From positions 1-45,475 of the forward strand of contig JAKURX010000004.1 in the NCBI GenBank assembly GCA_022451505.1: a DNA stretch of 45,475 nucleotides, in the 5' to 3' direction. This document shows, piece after piece, positions 1 through 8,354 of this stretch (its first letter is position 1; each line of letters starts with the position of its first letter). The translations under genes were made by a program, and so were the position numbers. Source of the DNA: Acidimicrobiales bacterium (lineage in GTDB: Bacteria; Actinomycetota; Acidimicrobiia; Acidimicrobiales; MedAcidi-G1). The notes below the pieces were generated by a model, which saw only the letters and a list, made by a program, of their open reading frames with translations, ran no database searches and was not told where the DNA came from.

Positions 1-1
1 C

Positions 2-724
<723 letters not shown>

Positions 725-771
725 CCCACCCGCCGGTCGTCGGGCGTCGGCTGGCCAGCCAGGAGCCTGCC

Positions 772-2271
772 GTGTACCCGTTGGTTCGTCGTGTAGTTGT
801 CTGGCTGTTCTTGGTCGCCGCCATGGCCGTCTCGGCGTCGGCCTGTCGGGTGGACGCCACGGTCGCCGTCGACGTGGCCGCCGACGGTTCGGGCACCGTC
901 GCCGTCGCGCTGGAACTAGACGCTGAGGCCGTCGAGGCGCTAGGCGGCCTTGACGGCCGGGTCCACGTTGACGACCTGGTAGCCGCCGGCTGGAAGGTGA
1001 CCGGTCCGACCACCGACCCCTCGGGTGGGGGTCAGATCTCGGCCGTCAAGTCGTTCGCCGAGCCGTCCCACCTCGGGCCGGTACTGGCCGAGGTGGCCGG
1101 ACCGACGGCCATCCGGGATGTGTCGCTGGTTCGGGAGCGCTCATTCGCCCGGACCACCTGGCGCCTGAGTGGCGCCATCGACCTCTCCGAGGGCCTGGAC
1201 CTGCTGGCCGATCGGGAGCTTGCCGAGGCGCTCGGGGGGCTGCCGTTTGCCCGCTCCGAGGAGGATCTGGCTGAGATGGCCGGATGTGGTGACGGATCGT
1301 GCACGCCGACCGACGCCTTCACCCTGGTGCTGGAGGCCACCATGCCCTCCACGGACGACGAAGCGGATCCGACAGTGCCGACCGTCGTGGAGCGGTGGTC
1401 GGTGGTCCTTGGCGACCGATCGGCCACCGTGTTCAGCTCCACCGGAGTCCTGGTGGACCGGGAGCCGAGGGCCTGGCTGGCCGTATCGGCCGTCGCTGGC
1501 GGCCTGCTCCTGGTCTTCCTGGTCTTCCAGGGCCTTCGCCTCGTCCGGTCCCGGCGAGCCGCACGGACGGTCCGGGCCTCCGCCGCCGACAGGCCCTCGG
1601 GCTCTACGGAGATCAAGGAGGAGCGGCGTTCCACCGTCGAACCGGCCCATCGGAAACTTCGGCTGGTCGTCCTGGGGGGCATCGGGGTGGTGTGGGACGC
1701 CGGGGGCGACCCCGAGGGCCTCCTGGTCCCGTTCGTACGGGAGCAGGGAGGCGTGGTGGATCCCCGCGAGGTGGCCGACCGTTACCGGGCGGCCAGCCTC
1801 GGCCACCTGTCCAGTAAGGAGTTTTGGGGTGCAGTCGGTGTGGCCGGTGACCCCGAGGTGCTGGACGCCGAGTATCTGTCCCGGGTACGGATGAGGGCTG
1901 ACGTCCTGCCCTTCCTAGACCGGATGGATGAGCGTTCGATGCCGGTGGCCTGCCTGACCAACGCCGTGCTGGCCTGGTCGTCCCAACTCCGGGATCGGTT
2001 TAAACTGGAGGGCCGCCTGGAGCCGTGGGTGGCCTCTGGAGAGATCGGGGCCCGCAAGCCCAGCCAGGCCATGTTTGAGGCGCTGCGGCGGATGTCCGGC
2101 GAGGCATTCGGCGACATGCTGCTGATCGACTCCGATCCGGCCACTCTGGAGGTGGCCCGCGGCCTAGGTATATCGACCGTCCTCCTGAGGGGTACGGCTC
2201 TGGTTCCGGCCGACTTCCCGCATCCCGTCATCGACGGCTTCGCCGACCTGTTTCGCACTTCTGGTTCCTGA
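772..2271 (+). CDS. LppM-like lipoprotein domain fused through one TM helix to a degenerate HAD-like domain
   Basis: 499 residues starting at GTG 772, with AGGAG at 761-765 giving good spacing. The N-terminus is a lipoprotein signal with two Arg, a hydrophobic stretch and a lipobox ending at Cys25. Residues about 26-230 resemble the extracytoplasmic LppM-type beta-rich domain. A TM helix spans about 234-257, followed by a basic linker. Residues about 296-495 have a HAD hydrolase layout: motif II Thr-Asn in ACLTNA, motif III Lys429 in GARKPS, and motif IV Asp453-Ser-Asp455. The motif I nucleophile Asp is replaced by Gly302 (VVLGGIG where VVFDxxG is expected), so phosphatase activity is doubtful. 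A cytoplasmic pseudo-HAD sensor tied to an outer lipoprotein domain is an inference. Function unknown. Confidence 0.75.
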   Translation: MYPLVRRVVVWLFLVAAMAVSASACRVDATVAVDVAADGSGTVAVALELDAEAVEALGGLDGRVHVDDLVAAGWKVTGPTTDPSGGGQISAVKSFAEPSHLGPVLAEVAGPTAIRDVSLVRERSFARTTWRLSGAIDLSEGLDLLADRELAEALGGLPFARSEEDLAEMAGCGDGSCTPTDAFTLVLEATMPSTDDEADPTVPTVVERWSVVLGDRSATVFSSTGVLVDREPRAWLAVSAVAGGLLLVFLVFQGLRLVRSRRAARTVRASAADRPSGSTEIKEERRSTVEPAHRKLRLVVLGGIGVVWDAGGDPEGLLVPFVREQGGVVDPREVADRYRAASLGHLSSKEFWGAVGVAGDPEVLDAEYLSRVRMRADVLPFLDRMDERSMPVACLTNAVLAWSSQLRDRFKLEGRLEPWVASGEIGARKPSQAMFEALRRMSGEAFGDMLLIDSDPATLEVARGLGISTVLLRGTALVPADFPHPVIDGFADLFRTSGS

Positions 2272-2292
2272 CCGTCCCGACGTCTGACGGTT
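2270..2292 (+). terminator. Hairpin after the lipoprotein-HAD gene, terminator-like
   Basis: GACCGTC (2270-2276) pairs with GACGGTT (2286-2292) over seven positions including one G-U pair, with a 9-nt loop. It overlaps the stop codon of the upstream gene. There is no T-run, so intrinsic termination is uncertain. Confidence 0.35.
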
Positions 2293-2309
2293 CTGTCACA
2301 GCCTGTCCG

Positions 2310-2315
2310 TAGTGT
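2310..2315 (+). promoter_or_regulatory. TANNNT box for a leaderless radA transcript
   Basis: TAGTGT ends 7 nt before the radA ATG at 2323, and no Shine-Dalgarno sequence lies in the interval. This is the position a -10 element would take if transcription began at the start codon. No good -35 is visible. It is one of eleven similar sites in the window. Confidence 0.45.
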
Positions 2316-2322
2316 CCGGGCC

Positions 2323-3711
2323 ATGCCCGCCCTGATCAGGCCTCGTTCCCAACCCTACGTCTGCGATTCCTGCGCCACGCCCCACGCCAAGTGGGTCGGC
2401 CGGTGCTTCTCCTGCTCGGACTGGAACTCCCTGGTCGAGGTCGGCGAATCGGCTGGCGGTCGGGTTCCCCCGGCCGACGCCCGTCCGCTGTCCGGCCTAG
2501 CCCCGACCGGGGCGGAGGCCGTACCCACCGGCCTGGCCGAGGCCGACCGGGCCCTGGGCGGAGGCCTCGTACCTGGCTCGGTGACGCTGCTGGGGGGTGA
2601 GCCCGGAGTGGGCAAGTCCACCTTCACCCTGCAACTGGCCGCTGCTCGGGCTCAGGCCAGTGGTCGGGTCCTGCTGGTCAGTGCCGAGGAGTCGGCCTCC
2701 CAGGTCCGGCTCCGGGCCGGACGCCTAGGCGCTGTCCACGACAACCTGTGGCTGGGCGATGACCGAGCCGTGGAGGGGATCGTGTCCCAGCTGGACCGCC
2801 TCCAGCCGGCCCTCCTCATCGTGGACTCGATCCAGACTGTCCACCTGGTCGCCGACGAAGGCGCCCCGGGGTCCCTCAGTCAGGTCCGAGCCTGCGCCCA
2901 CCGCCTGGTCGTGGAGGCCAGGACCCGAGGCCTGGCCATCGTGTTGGTCGGCCACCTCACCAAAGACGGCAGCCTGGCCGGGCCCCGCACCCTGGAACAC
3001 GTGGTTGACACAGTGGTGGAGCTGGCCGGCGACCGCCACCACACCCTGCGCTTGCTCCGGGTGGTCAAGCACCGGTTTGGCCCCACCGACGAGATCGGCC
3101 TGTTCGAGATGGGGGGCGACGGCCTGCGGTCCGTCGACGATCCCAGTCGGGTCTTCTTGGCCGACCGGGCCCTCGGAGTAGCCGGCTCGGTCGTCCTCCC
3201 GGCCATGGAGGGGCACCGGACCCTGCTGGTCGAGATCCAGGCGCTGGTTGTACGAGCCGCCACCCCGCATCCCCGTCGGTCCCCCCAGGGCCTCGACGTC
3301 CGCCGGCTCGCGCTCCTGTTGGCCGTGCTGGAACGTCGGACCGAGGTGGACCTGGGGGCGCTAGATGTCTACGCCACGGTGGTCGGGGGCGTGCAGGTGA
3401 CCGAACCGGCCGCTGACCTTCCGCTGGCCCTGGCCCTGGTTTCGGCCACCACGGGGCGGCGGCTGGCTTCCGACACCGTGGCTGCCGGCGAGGTCGGGCT
3501 GGGGGGTGAGGTCCGCCAGGTGGTGGGCATCGAGCGCCGCTTGAACGAAGCTCATCGTCTGGGCTTCCGGCGGGCCATCGTCCCGGCTACCACGCCGGAG
3601 GTAGCGGTTGGGCTAGACGTGGTTCGGGTGTCCACGGTGGCCGAGGCAGTCGCTGTAGCCGGCTTGCTCCCGGGCGCGGCCGGGGAGGCGGGCAGGGATC
3701 ACGTGCGCTAG
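2323..3711 (+). CDS. radA: DNA repair protein RadA (Sms)
   Basis: RecA-like ATPase that drives branch migration and processing of recombination intermediates. 462 residues, the usual length. The N-terminal C4 zinc finger uses Cys14, Cys17, Cys28 and Cys31. The Walker A motif GEPGVGKST is at about 92-100. The RadA-specific KNRFG motif appears as KHRFG (residues 249-253). The C-terminal half is the Lon-protease-like domain, ending in a Gly/Ala-rich tail. The ATG at 2323 lacks a Shine-Dalgarno sequence and has a TANNNT box 7 nt upstream, so a leaderless message is likely. The next gene begins 9 bp after the stop. Confidence 0.97.
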   Translation: MPALIRPRSQPYVCDSCATPHAKWVGRCFSCSDWNSLVEVGESAGGRVPPADARPLSGLAPTGAEAVPTGLAEADRALGGGLVPGSVTLLGGEPGVGKSTFTLQLAAARAQASGRVLLVSAEESASQVRLRAGRLGAVHDNLWLGDDRAVEGIVSQLDRLQPALLIVDSIQTVHLVADEGAPGSLSQVRACAHRLVVEARTRGLAIVLVGHLTKDGSLAGPRTLEHVVDTVVELAGDRHHTLRLLRVVKHRFGPTDEIGLFEMGGDGLRSVDDPSRVFLADRALGVAGSVVLPAMEGHRTLLVEIQALVVRAATPHPRRSPQGLDVRRLALLLAVLERRTEVDLGALDVYATVVGGVQVTEPAADLPLALALVSATTGRRLASDTVAAGEVGLGGEVRQVVGIERRLNEAHRLGFRRAIVPATTPEVAVGLDVVRVSTVAEAVAVAGLLPGAAGEAGRDHVR

Positions 3712-3720
3712 GCAGGGGGC

Positions 3721-4377
3721 GTGCGAACCGAGTTACCGTCCGGGACCGCCGCCGAGTTGGTCCACCCGTCCACCGGACCGTCCCCACGGGGGCTGGTCGT
3801 GATCCCCGATGTGATGGGCATGCGGCCCCTCTTCGACGGGTTGGTGGCCCGCCTGGCCGCCGAGTGGGGGCTGTCGGTAGCCACTTTCGAGATCTACCCG
3901 GGCCGCGAGGATCTGGACGTGGCGGCCCGCCTGGCCGCTGCTTCAACGCTCGCCGACGACCGGGTACTGGGCGACGCGGTGGCTGCCGCCGACCTCACTG
4001 CCGCCGACCGGGTAGGAATCCTGGGGTTCTGCATGGGGGGTATGTACGCGCTGAAGGCGGTGAGCACAGAGCGCTTCGACCGGCACTGCCCCTTCTACGG
4101 AATGGTCCGGGTGCCCGAGGCCTGGCAGGGGCCGGGCCAGGGGGAGCCGCTGGATGCCCTGGCCGCCGGCGACGCCTCCACGGTGCTGGCCGTGGTTGGC
4201 ACCGTGGACGCCTGGACCCCGTCCGACGAAGTCGACGACTTGGAGGCCACCGGAGCGACCGTCGTGAGGTACGCGGACGCCGACCACGGCTTCGTGCACG
4301 ACCCGGACCGCCCGGCCCACCGGGCCGGCGACGCGGCGGACGCCTGGCGCCGGGTGGAGGCCTGGCTGGACGCCTGA
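3721..4377 (+). CDS. Dienelactone hydrolase family protein
   Basis: Alpha/beta hydrolase of the carboxymethylenebutenolidase (DLH) family, 218 residues from GTG 3721. The nucleophile elbow is GFCMGG with Cys104. The other triad members are probably Asp163 (GTVDAWTP) and His189 (DADHGF). A Cys nucleophile is characteristic of DLH proteins. No other aromatic-degradation gene is adjacent, so the true substrate is unknown. It follows radA by 9 bp and converges on crp, its stop lying 8 bp from the crp stop. Confidence 0.85.
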   Translation: MRTELPSGTAAELVHPSTGPSPRGLVVIPDVMGMRPLFDGLVARLAAEWGLSVATFEIYPGREDLDVAARLAAASTLADDRVLGDAVAAADLTAADRVGILGFCMGGMYALKAVSTERFDRHCPFYGMVRVPEAWQGPGQGEPLDALAAGDASTVLAVVGTVDAWTPSDEVDDLEATGATVVRYADADHGFVHDPDRPAHRAGDAADAWRRVEAWLDA

Positions 4378-4389
4378 ACGGATGTTCAG
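4374..4389. terminator. Hairpin containing both convergent stop codons (DLH gene and crp)
   Basis: CTGAAC (4374-4379) and GTTCAG (4384-4389) form a perfect 6-bp inverted repeat with a GGAT loop. The left arm contains the TGA of the hydrolase gene and the right arm the TGA (TCA on +) of crp. No T-tract. It may act as a compact bidirectional terminator. Confidence 0.4.
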
Positions 4390-5045
4390 CGCGCTCGGAT
4401 GGTCAGCTGTTCGCGGTTGGTGATGCGGTAGGTCCGGTCGACCTGTTCGATCCAGCCCAAGCGGATGAACGAGGCGATGGCCTTGTTGACCCGTTCCCGT
4501 GAGGCGCCAACCATGCCGGCCAGTTCTTCCTGGGTGATGGGGAGTGAGAACTCCTCCTCCTCGCCGGCCAGCTCCAGCAGGCGCTTGGCCGTCCGGCCCG
4601 TCACGTCCAAGAACACCGAGTCGGCCAGGGCGGCGTCCATGGTCCGTAGGCGACCGGCCAGCATGGCCACTACCCGCCACAGGAGCGTCGGGTTGTCCTC
4701 GTAGAGGCCGCGGACCGGCCCGTAGGGGACCGCGGTGACCACCGACGGTTCCAGGGCCCGAGCCTCGGCCGACCGGCCCCGACCGTCGAACAGCCCCATC
4801 TCGCCGAACAGGTCGCCCTCCTCCATGAGGGCCACCATGGACTCCCTACCGTCGATTGACTTGTTGGCGATGGCGATGCGCCCCGAGACCACCACGAACA
4901 ACTCGTCAGGGGCGTCCCCCTCGCGGAACAGGACGTCGCCTCGCCGGAGGTCCAGGTCCTGCCCGGCCTCGGTGATTGCGGCCAGGGACCCGTCATCCAG
5001 GCTGGCGAACAGGGTGGTTTCGCGAAAGAGTGTGGTGTCCGGCAT
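4386..5045 (-). CDS. crp: Crp/Fnr-family cAMP-responsive transcriptional regulator
   Basis: 219 residues from the ATG at 5045. An in-frame extension upstream to 5249 was rejected because it lacks family similarity and crosses ispD. The N-terminal cyclic-nucleotide domain has the phosphate-binding cassette FGEMGLFDGRGRSAEA, which keeps the Arg-Ser pair that contacts cAMP. A dimerisation helix follows, then a winged helix with recognition helix ASRERVNKAIASF. The sequence is close in type to actinobacterial Crp/GlxR. It is divergent from ispD with 99 bp between starts. A class III cyclase at 40266-40850 could supply the ligand. Confidence 0.92.
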   Translation of the reverse strand: MPDTTLFRETTLFASLDDGSLAAITEAGQDLDLRRGDVLFREGDAPDELFVVVSGRIAIANKSIDGRESMVALMEEGDLFGEMGLFDGRGRSAEARALEPSVVTAVPYGPVRGLYEDNPTLLWRVVAMLAGRLRTMDAALADSVFLDVTGRTAKRLLELAGEEEEFSLPITQEELAGMVGASRERVNKAIASFIRLGWIEQVDRTYRITNREQLTIRAR

Positions 5046-5144
5046 GTCGAGTGGCCATGCTAGTGAGGTGTTCTGCCAGCCACCGCCACCGAGAATTGGT
5101 CTCGTCCACGTCCCGGCCGTCGGGTCCGTCCCTGGGACCTCCGG

Positions 5145-5828
5145 ATGACCGTCCGGGACCACCGGGCGGTCGTGTGGTCGGTGGTAGTGGCCGCCGGGAG
5201 CGGCGAGCGGTTCGGGGGCGACAAGCAGGCCGCCGACCTGGCCGGCCAACCGGTGGTTGTTCGGTCGGTCCGGGCCGCCGCTTCGGTTTCCGACGGTGTC
5301 GTGGTCGTGGTGGACGCTGATCGGCGTTCGGCGATGGTCGACCTACTGGCCGGCCTGGATGGGGTGGAGGCCGTCGTGGCCGGTGGGGACACCCGGTCGG
5401 CGTCGGTGCGCTGCGGGCTGGCCGCCGTGCCCGCTGATGCCGAGGTGGTGCTGGTCCACGACGGGGCGAGGCCGCTGGCCACCCCAGATCTGTTCCGTCG
5501 GGTCGTCGGGGCGGTGTGTCTCGGAGCCGAAGCTGTCGTCCCCGGCATCCCGGTGACCGACTCGCTACGGTCCACCGAAGGCCGAGTTATCGAGCGCGAT
5601 GGGGTGATCACCGTACAGACGCCACAGGGCTTCGCCGCCGAGGTCCTACGACGAGCCCATGCTGACGGGGGCGAGGCCTCTGACGACGCCACGTTGGTCG
5701 AGGCGGCGGGTGTCACAGTGGTGGTTGTGGAAGGGGAGCCGGCCAACCTGAAGGTCACCCGGCCGATAGACCTAGCGTTGGCGGTTCTCGAGGTGGCCGG
5801 TTCGGCGGAGCGGTCGACCGATGCCTGA
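5145..5828 (+). CDS. ispD: 2-C-methyl-D-erythritol 4-phosphate cytidylyltransferase IspD
   Basis: Third step of the MEP isoprenoid pathway, converting MEP and CTP to CDP-ME. 227 residues. The CTP-binding signature AAGSGERFGGDKQ lies at about 17-29. VHDGARPL and the later TPQGF segment are also diagnostic. The stop overlaps the start of ispF by 8 bp, indicating coupled translation. Many actinobacteria have carD next to ispD; here the neighbour is a divergent crp. Confidence 0.96.
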   Translation: MTVRDHRAVVWSVVVAAGSGERFGGDKQAADLAGQPVVVRSVRAAASVSDGVVVVVDADRRSAMVDLLAGLDGVEAVVAGGDTRSASVRCGLAAVPADAEVVLVHDGARPLATPDLFRRVVGAVCLGAEAVVPGIPVTDSLRSTEGRVIERDGVITVQTPQGFAAEVLRRAHADGGEASDDATLVEAAGVTVVVVEGEPANLKVTRPIDLALAVLEVAGSAERSTDA

Positions 5829-6309
5829 GATGCGGGTCGGCCAGGGGTTCGATGTCCATCCGTTCAGCGACGACCCAGGACGGCGGCTGGTGCTGGGAGG
5901 CGTGGTCTTCGACGGCCGGGGCCTGGCCGGGCACAGCGACGCCGACGTGGTGGCCCACGCTGTGACAGACGCCCTCCTCGGGGCAGCCGGCTTAGGCGAC
6001 ATCGGCCAGCGCTACCCCGACACCGATTCTGCCCACGCCGGGGCCGACAGTATGGGTCTGCTGGCCGACAGCGTCGCCGCCGTCTGGGCCGACGGTTGGG
6101 AGGTGGCCAACGTGGACTGCACGGTGGTCCTGGAGGCCCCAAGGTTGGCCTCCCGTCGGACCGAGATGCAGGAGGCCCTGGCCGTCGTGGTTGGCGCGGC
6201 GGTCACCGTCAAGGGGAAGCGAGCCGAGGGCCTGGGCGCCATCGGTCGGGAGGAGGGTGTGGCCTGCTTCGCCGTGGCCCTGCTGACCCGGCCCGGGGCG
6301 CCCTCGTGA
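5821..6309 (+). CDS. ispF: 2-C-methyl-D-erythritol 2,4-cyclodiphosphate synthase IspF
   Basis: Next-but-one MEP pathway enzyme, cyclising CDP-ME 2-phosphate. 162 residues, normal length. Metal-binding Asp and His appear in GQGFDVHPF, and the family signature GHSDADVVAHAVTDALLGA is intact, followed by GDIGQRYPDTD. The C-terminal EGLGAIGREEGVA segment is the CMP-binding part. It is embedded between ispD and rlmB with overlaps at both ends (8 bp and the GTGA at 6306). Confidence 0.97.
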   Translation: MPEMRVGQGFDVHPFSDDPGRRLVLGGVVFDGRGLAGHSDADVVAHAVTDALLGAAGLGDIGQRYPDTDSAHAGADSMGLLADSVAAVWADGWEVANVDCTVVLEAPRLASRRTEMQEALAVVVGAAVTVKGKRAEGLGAIGREEGVACFAVALLTRPGAPS

Positions 6310-7232
6310 GCGGAGCTCGGGGTCCCAAGCGAGGCGACGGCCGGTCCGCCCGGTCGACCCGCGGTGAAGGTCGGGGCGGCGGTCGGTCGGGGCCACCCCG
6401 GCGCGGTCCGACCGGCCGGCCCGGTCCCCGGGGTCGCGGCCAGCGGGGGAGCACCCCGATGGGGAACCGTTCGGAGGGTCCACCGAAGGGCCTGGGAGGC
6501 GACCAGGTGGAGGGCCGACAGGCGGTCCGGGAGCTGTTGCTGGCCGGAACGCGACGGACCCGGGAGGTCCTGATGGCCGGCGACCTGGACCCCGCCCCGA
6601 TCCTGGATGACATCATTGACCTGGCCGACGAGGCCAGGGTCACCATCCGGGAGGTGTCCCGGTCCAAGTTCGAGTCGGTGGCACGCACCGATGCCCCCCA
6701 GGGGGTGCTGGCCCTGGCCCAGCCGCTCAGCGAACACGAGCTGGAGGACCTGCTCCGTCCTGATGCCTCGGGTCGTGATCCGTTCCTGCTGCTGCTGGAC
6801 GGGGTAACCGATCCCGGCAACTTGGGAGCCATCCTCCGGTCGGCCGAGTGCGCCGGGGTGACCGGCGTGGTGCTGCCCCGCCACCGGGCCGCCGGCGTGA
6901 CGGCGGCGGCCACCAAGTCGGCAGCCGGGGCCATCGAGCACCTGCGGATGACCCGGGTGCCGGGACTCCCCAAGGCGTTGGGCCGCTTGGCCGAGGCCGG
7001 GGTGTGGTCGGTGGGTCTGGACGTCGGCGGCGACACGGCCATCCATGACCTTGCGGTGGTCGACCAACCGGTGGCCCTCGTCCTGGGTGCCGAGGGCTCG
7101 GGCCTGTCACGCCTGGTCCGCGAACGGTGCGACACCATTGCCCATATCCCGCTGGCCGGGGTGCTGGGGTCGTTGAACGTGTCGGCCGCCGCCGCCGTGG
7201 CGTTGTTCGAGGTGGCCCGACACCGTCGGTGA
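6306..7232 (+). CDS. rlmB: 23S rRNA (guanosine-2'-O)-methyltransferase RlmB (SpoU/TrmH family)
   Basis: SPOUT-fold methyltransferase modifying 23S rRNA. With the GTG at 6306, which overlaps the ispF stop as GTGA, the protein has 308 residues. The first 50 or so are a low-complexity Arg/Gly/Pro tail; an ATG at 6460 would remove most of it. The substrate-binding domain (VEGRQAVRELL) is followed by the SPOUT core with motif 1 in DPGNLGAILRSAE, motif 2 LGAEGSGL and motif 3 LNVSAAAAVALFE. The specific target G2251 is inferred from family level. The stop codon ends at the first base of the convergent tRNA-Thr gene. Confidence 0.93.
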   Translation: MSGARGPKRGDGRSARSTRGEGRGGGRSGPPRRGPTGRPGPRGRGQRGSTPMGNRSEGPPKGLGGDQVEGRQAVRELLLAGTRRTREVLMAGDLDPAPILDDIIDLADEARVTIREVSRSKFESVARTDAPQGVLALAQPLSEHELEDLLRPDASGRDPFLLLLDGVTDPGNLGAILRSAECAGVTGVVLPRHRAAGVTAAATKSAAGAIEHLRMTRVPGLPKALGRLAEAGVWSVGLDVGGDTAIHDLAVVDQPVALVLGAEGSGLSRLVRERCDTIAHIPLAGVLGSLNVSAAAAVALFEVARHRR

Positions 7233-7305
7233 GCCCGAGGTCGGATTCGAACCGACGACCTGACGCTTACAAGGCGCCTGCTCTGACCAACTGAGCTACT
7301 CGGGC
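7232..7305 (-). tRNA. tRNA-Thr (anticodon TGT)
   Basis: A full cloverleaf is seen on the minus strand. The acceptor stem is GCCCGAG/CTCGGGC, the D-stem GCTC/GAGC and the anticodon stem GGCGC/GCGTC (one G-U). The loop CTTGTAA contains anticodon TGT. The T-arm is GTCGG-TTCGAAT-CCGAC. The length is 74 nt with a U discriminator, as expected for tRNA-Thr. CCA is not encoded. The discriminator position coincides with the last base of the rlmB stop codon on the other strand. Confidence 0.97.
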
Positions 7306-7408
7306 GGAACGACGCTGGTGGTAGCGCCGTACCCACCCGAGGCTACTGAGGCGGGCTGGGCACGTCGCCCGACGCGCCCCGGTAACCGAACCTATGAGGA
7401 GGGGGTAC

Positions 7409-7437
7409 TTGAACCACCCCCCGCGGTGGAGGATCAT
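7409..7437 (+). promoter_or_regulatory. Possible promoter of the DUF3263-LytR_C pair
   Basis: TTGAAC (7409-7414), a 17-nt spacer and GATCAT (7432-7437) place a transcription start near the GTG at 7444. A GGAGG at 7428-7432 is 11 nt from that GTG, so a conventional leader from further upstream is also possible. Confidence 0.25.
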
Positions 7438-7443
7438 CGGGTC

Positions 7444-7704
7444 GTGGCACTGACACAGCGGGATCGCGACATCCTGGACTTCGAGCGGTCTTGGTGGACG
7501 GCCACCGCACCGAAGGACGTACAGATCCGGGAGCGGTTTGAGCTCTCGGCGACTCGCTACCACCAGCTGCTCGGCGAGTTGCTCGGTACCGCCGACGCCA
7601 TGGACTATGACCCGCTCGTGGTTCGCCGCCTCCAACGCCAGCGAGATCGCCGTCGGCGAGCCCGCCTTGAGCCACGGGTGGTTGAAGAAGACGGCACCCG
7701 ATGA
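7444..7704 (+). CDS. DUF3263 domain protein
   Basis: 86 residues from the GTG at 7444; an upstream in-frame start at 7318 would add a non-conserved segment. The core reads LTQRDRDILDFERSWW, then IRERFELSATRYHQLLGELL, then DPLVVRRLQRQRDRRRRAR. This is the DUF3263 pattern, probably a small helix-turn-helix protein with a basic tail. It overlaps the LytR_C gene by ATGA. From memory, the same pair occurs in Mycobacterium tuberculosis (Rv0430-Rv0431). Biochemical role unknown. Confidence 0.85.
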   Translation: MALTQRDRDILDFERSWWTATAPKDVQIRERFELSATRYHQLLGELLGTADAMDYDPLVVRRLQRQRDRRRRARLEPRVVEEDGTR

Positions 7705-8345
7705 ACGTGGGCCGCGGCGGCGGAGGGCTCGGCCCCAGCAACGCCGCTGCCGCACCGCGGGCCTTTCTGCTCATTGCGGTGGCCGTGGTGCTGGGCCTGG
7801 TCCTGCTCTGGAAGGGTCTGGACGACACCCCGGGGCTCCGCCCGCTGGTCGACGGTGGAGCCGAGGTGGCGGTGGACGACGGTTTGGCTGGTGGCGCAGA
7901 GGGCGTGTCGGGAACCATCACCCCCACCTCGACGCAGGCCGTGGGCGGTGACGCGGAGCCTTCGCCGACCACCACGGTTGTTCCCACCACCACCCGGGAA
8001 CTCTTTCCGGAGCCCACCCATGCACCCAACGAGGTGAAGGTTCTGGTGGCCAACGGCTCCGGGGTCTCCGGCGCTGCCGGCAAGGTCACCGACATGCTCA
8101 GCCCGCTCGGGTGGGCCATGGAGTCGCCGGCCAACGCCGAGAAGGCCAGCGCCACTCGGATCTACTACCGCACCGGCTACGTGGCCGATGCCAAGGTGAT
8201 CGTGGACCACTTTGGGGAGTTCGCGGACATCCTCGAGGAGATGCCGCCCGGCGGCCCGGCCGTACCGCCCAACGCCGAGGAGAGGGTAGCTAACGCCGAC
8301 ATCGTGTTGATCCTGGGCTCCGACCTGCGTATCCAGTCCAGCTGA
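7701..8345 (+). CDS. Membrane-anchored LytR C-terminal (LytR_C) domain protein
   Basis: 214 residues with one N-terminal TM helix (about 20-38) and an outward-facing C-terminus. A Pro/Thr-rich linker with TTTVVPTTTR precedes the LytR_C domain (about 110-210), starting VKVLVANGSGVSGAAGKV and ending ADIVLILGSDL. There is no LCP catalytic domain, so it is a stand-alone LytR_C protein, like mycobacterial VirR. It probably binds cell-wall polymer or partner proteins. Translation is coupled to the DUF3263 gene by a 4-bp overlap at 7701. Confidence 0.85.
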   Translation: MNVGRGGGGLGPSNAAAAPRAFLLIAVAVVLGLVLLWKGLDDTPGLRPLVDGGAEVAVDDGLAGGAEGVSGTITPTSTQAVGGDAEPSPTTTVVPTTTRELFPEPTHAPNEVKVLVANGSGVSGAAGKVTDMLSPLGWAMESPANAEKASATRIYYRTGYVADAKVIVDHFGEFADILEEMPPGGPAVPPNAEERVANADIVLILGSDLRIQSS

Positions 8346-8354
8346 GGTTGGCCG

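Noticed and set aside
4386-5249. Longer Crp protein starting at 5249
   Set aside because: The extra 68 residues have no Crp similarity and overlap the ispD start; the ATG at 5045 begins exactly at the conserved domain.
6012-7067. 351-codon open frame on the minus strand over ispF and rlmB
   Set aside because: Antisense to two secure genes and without recognisable domains.
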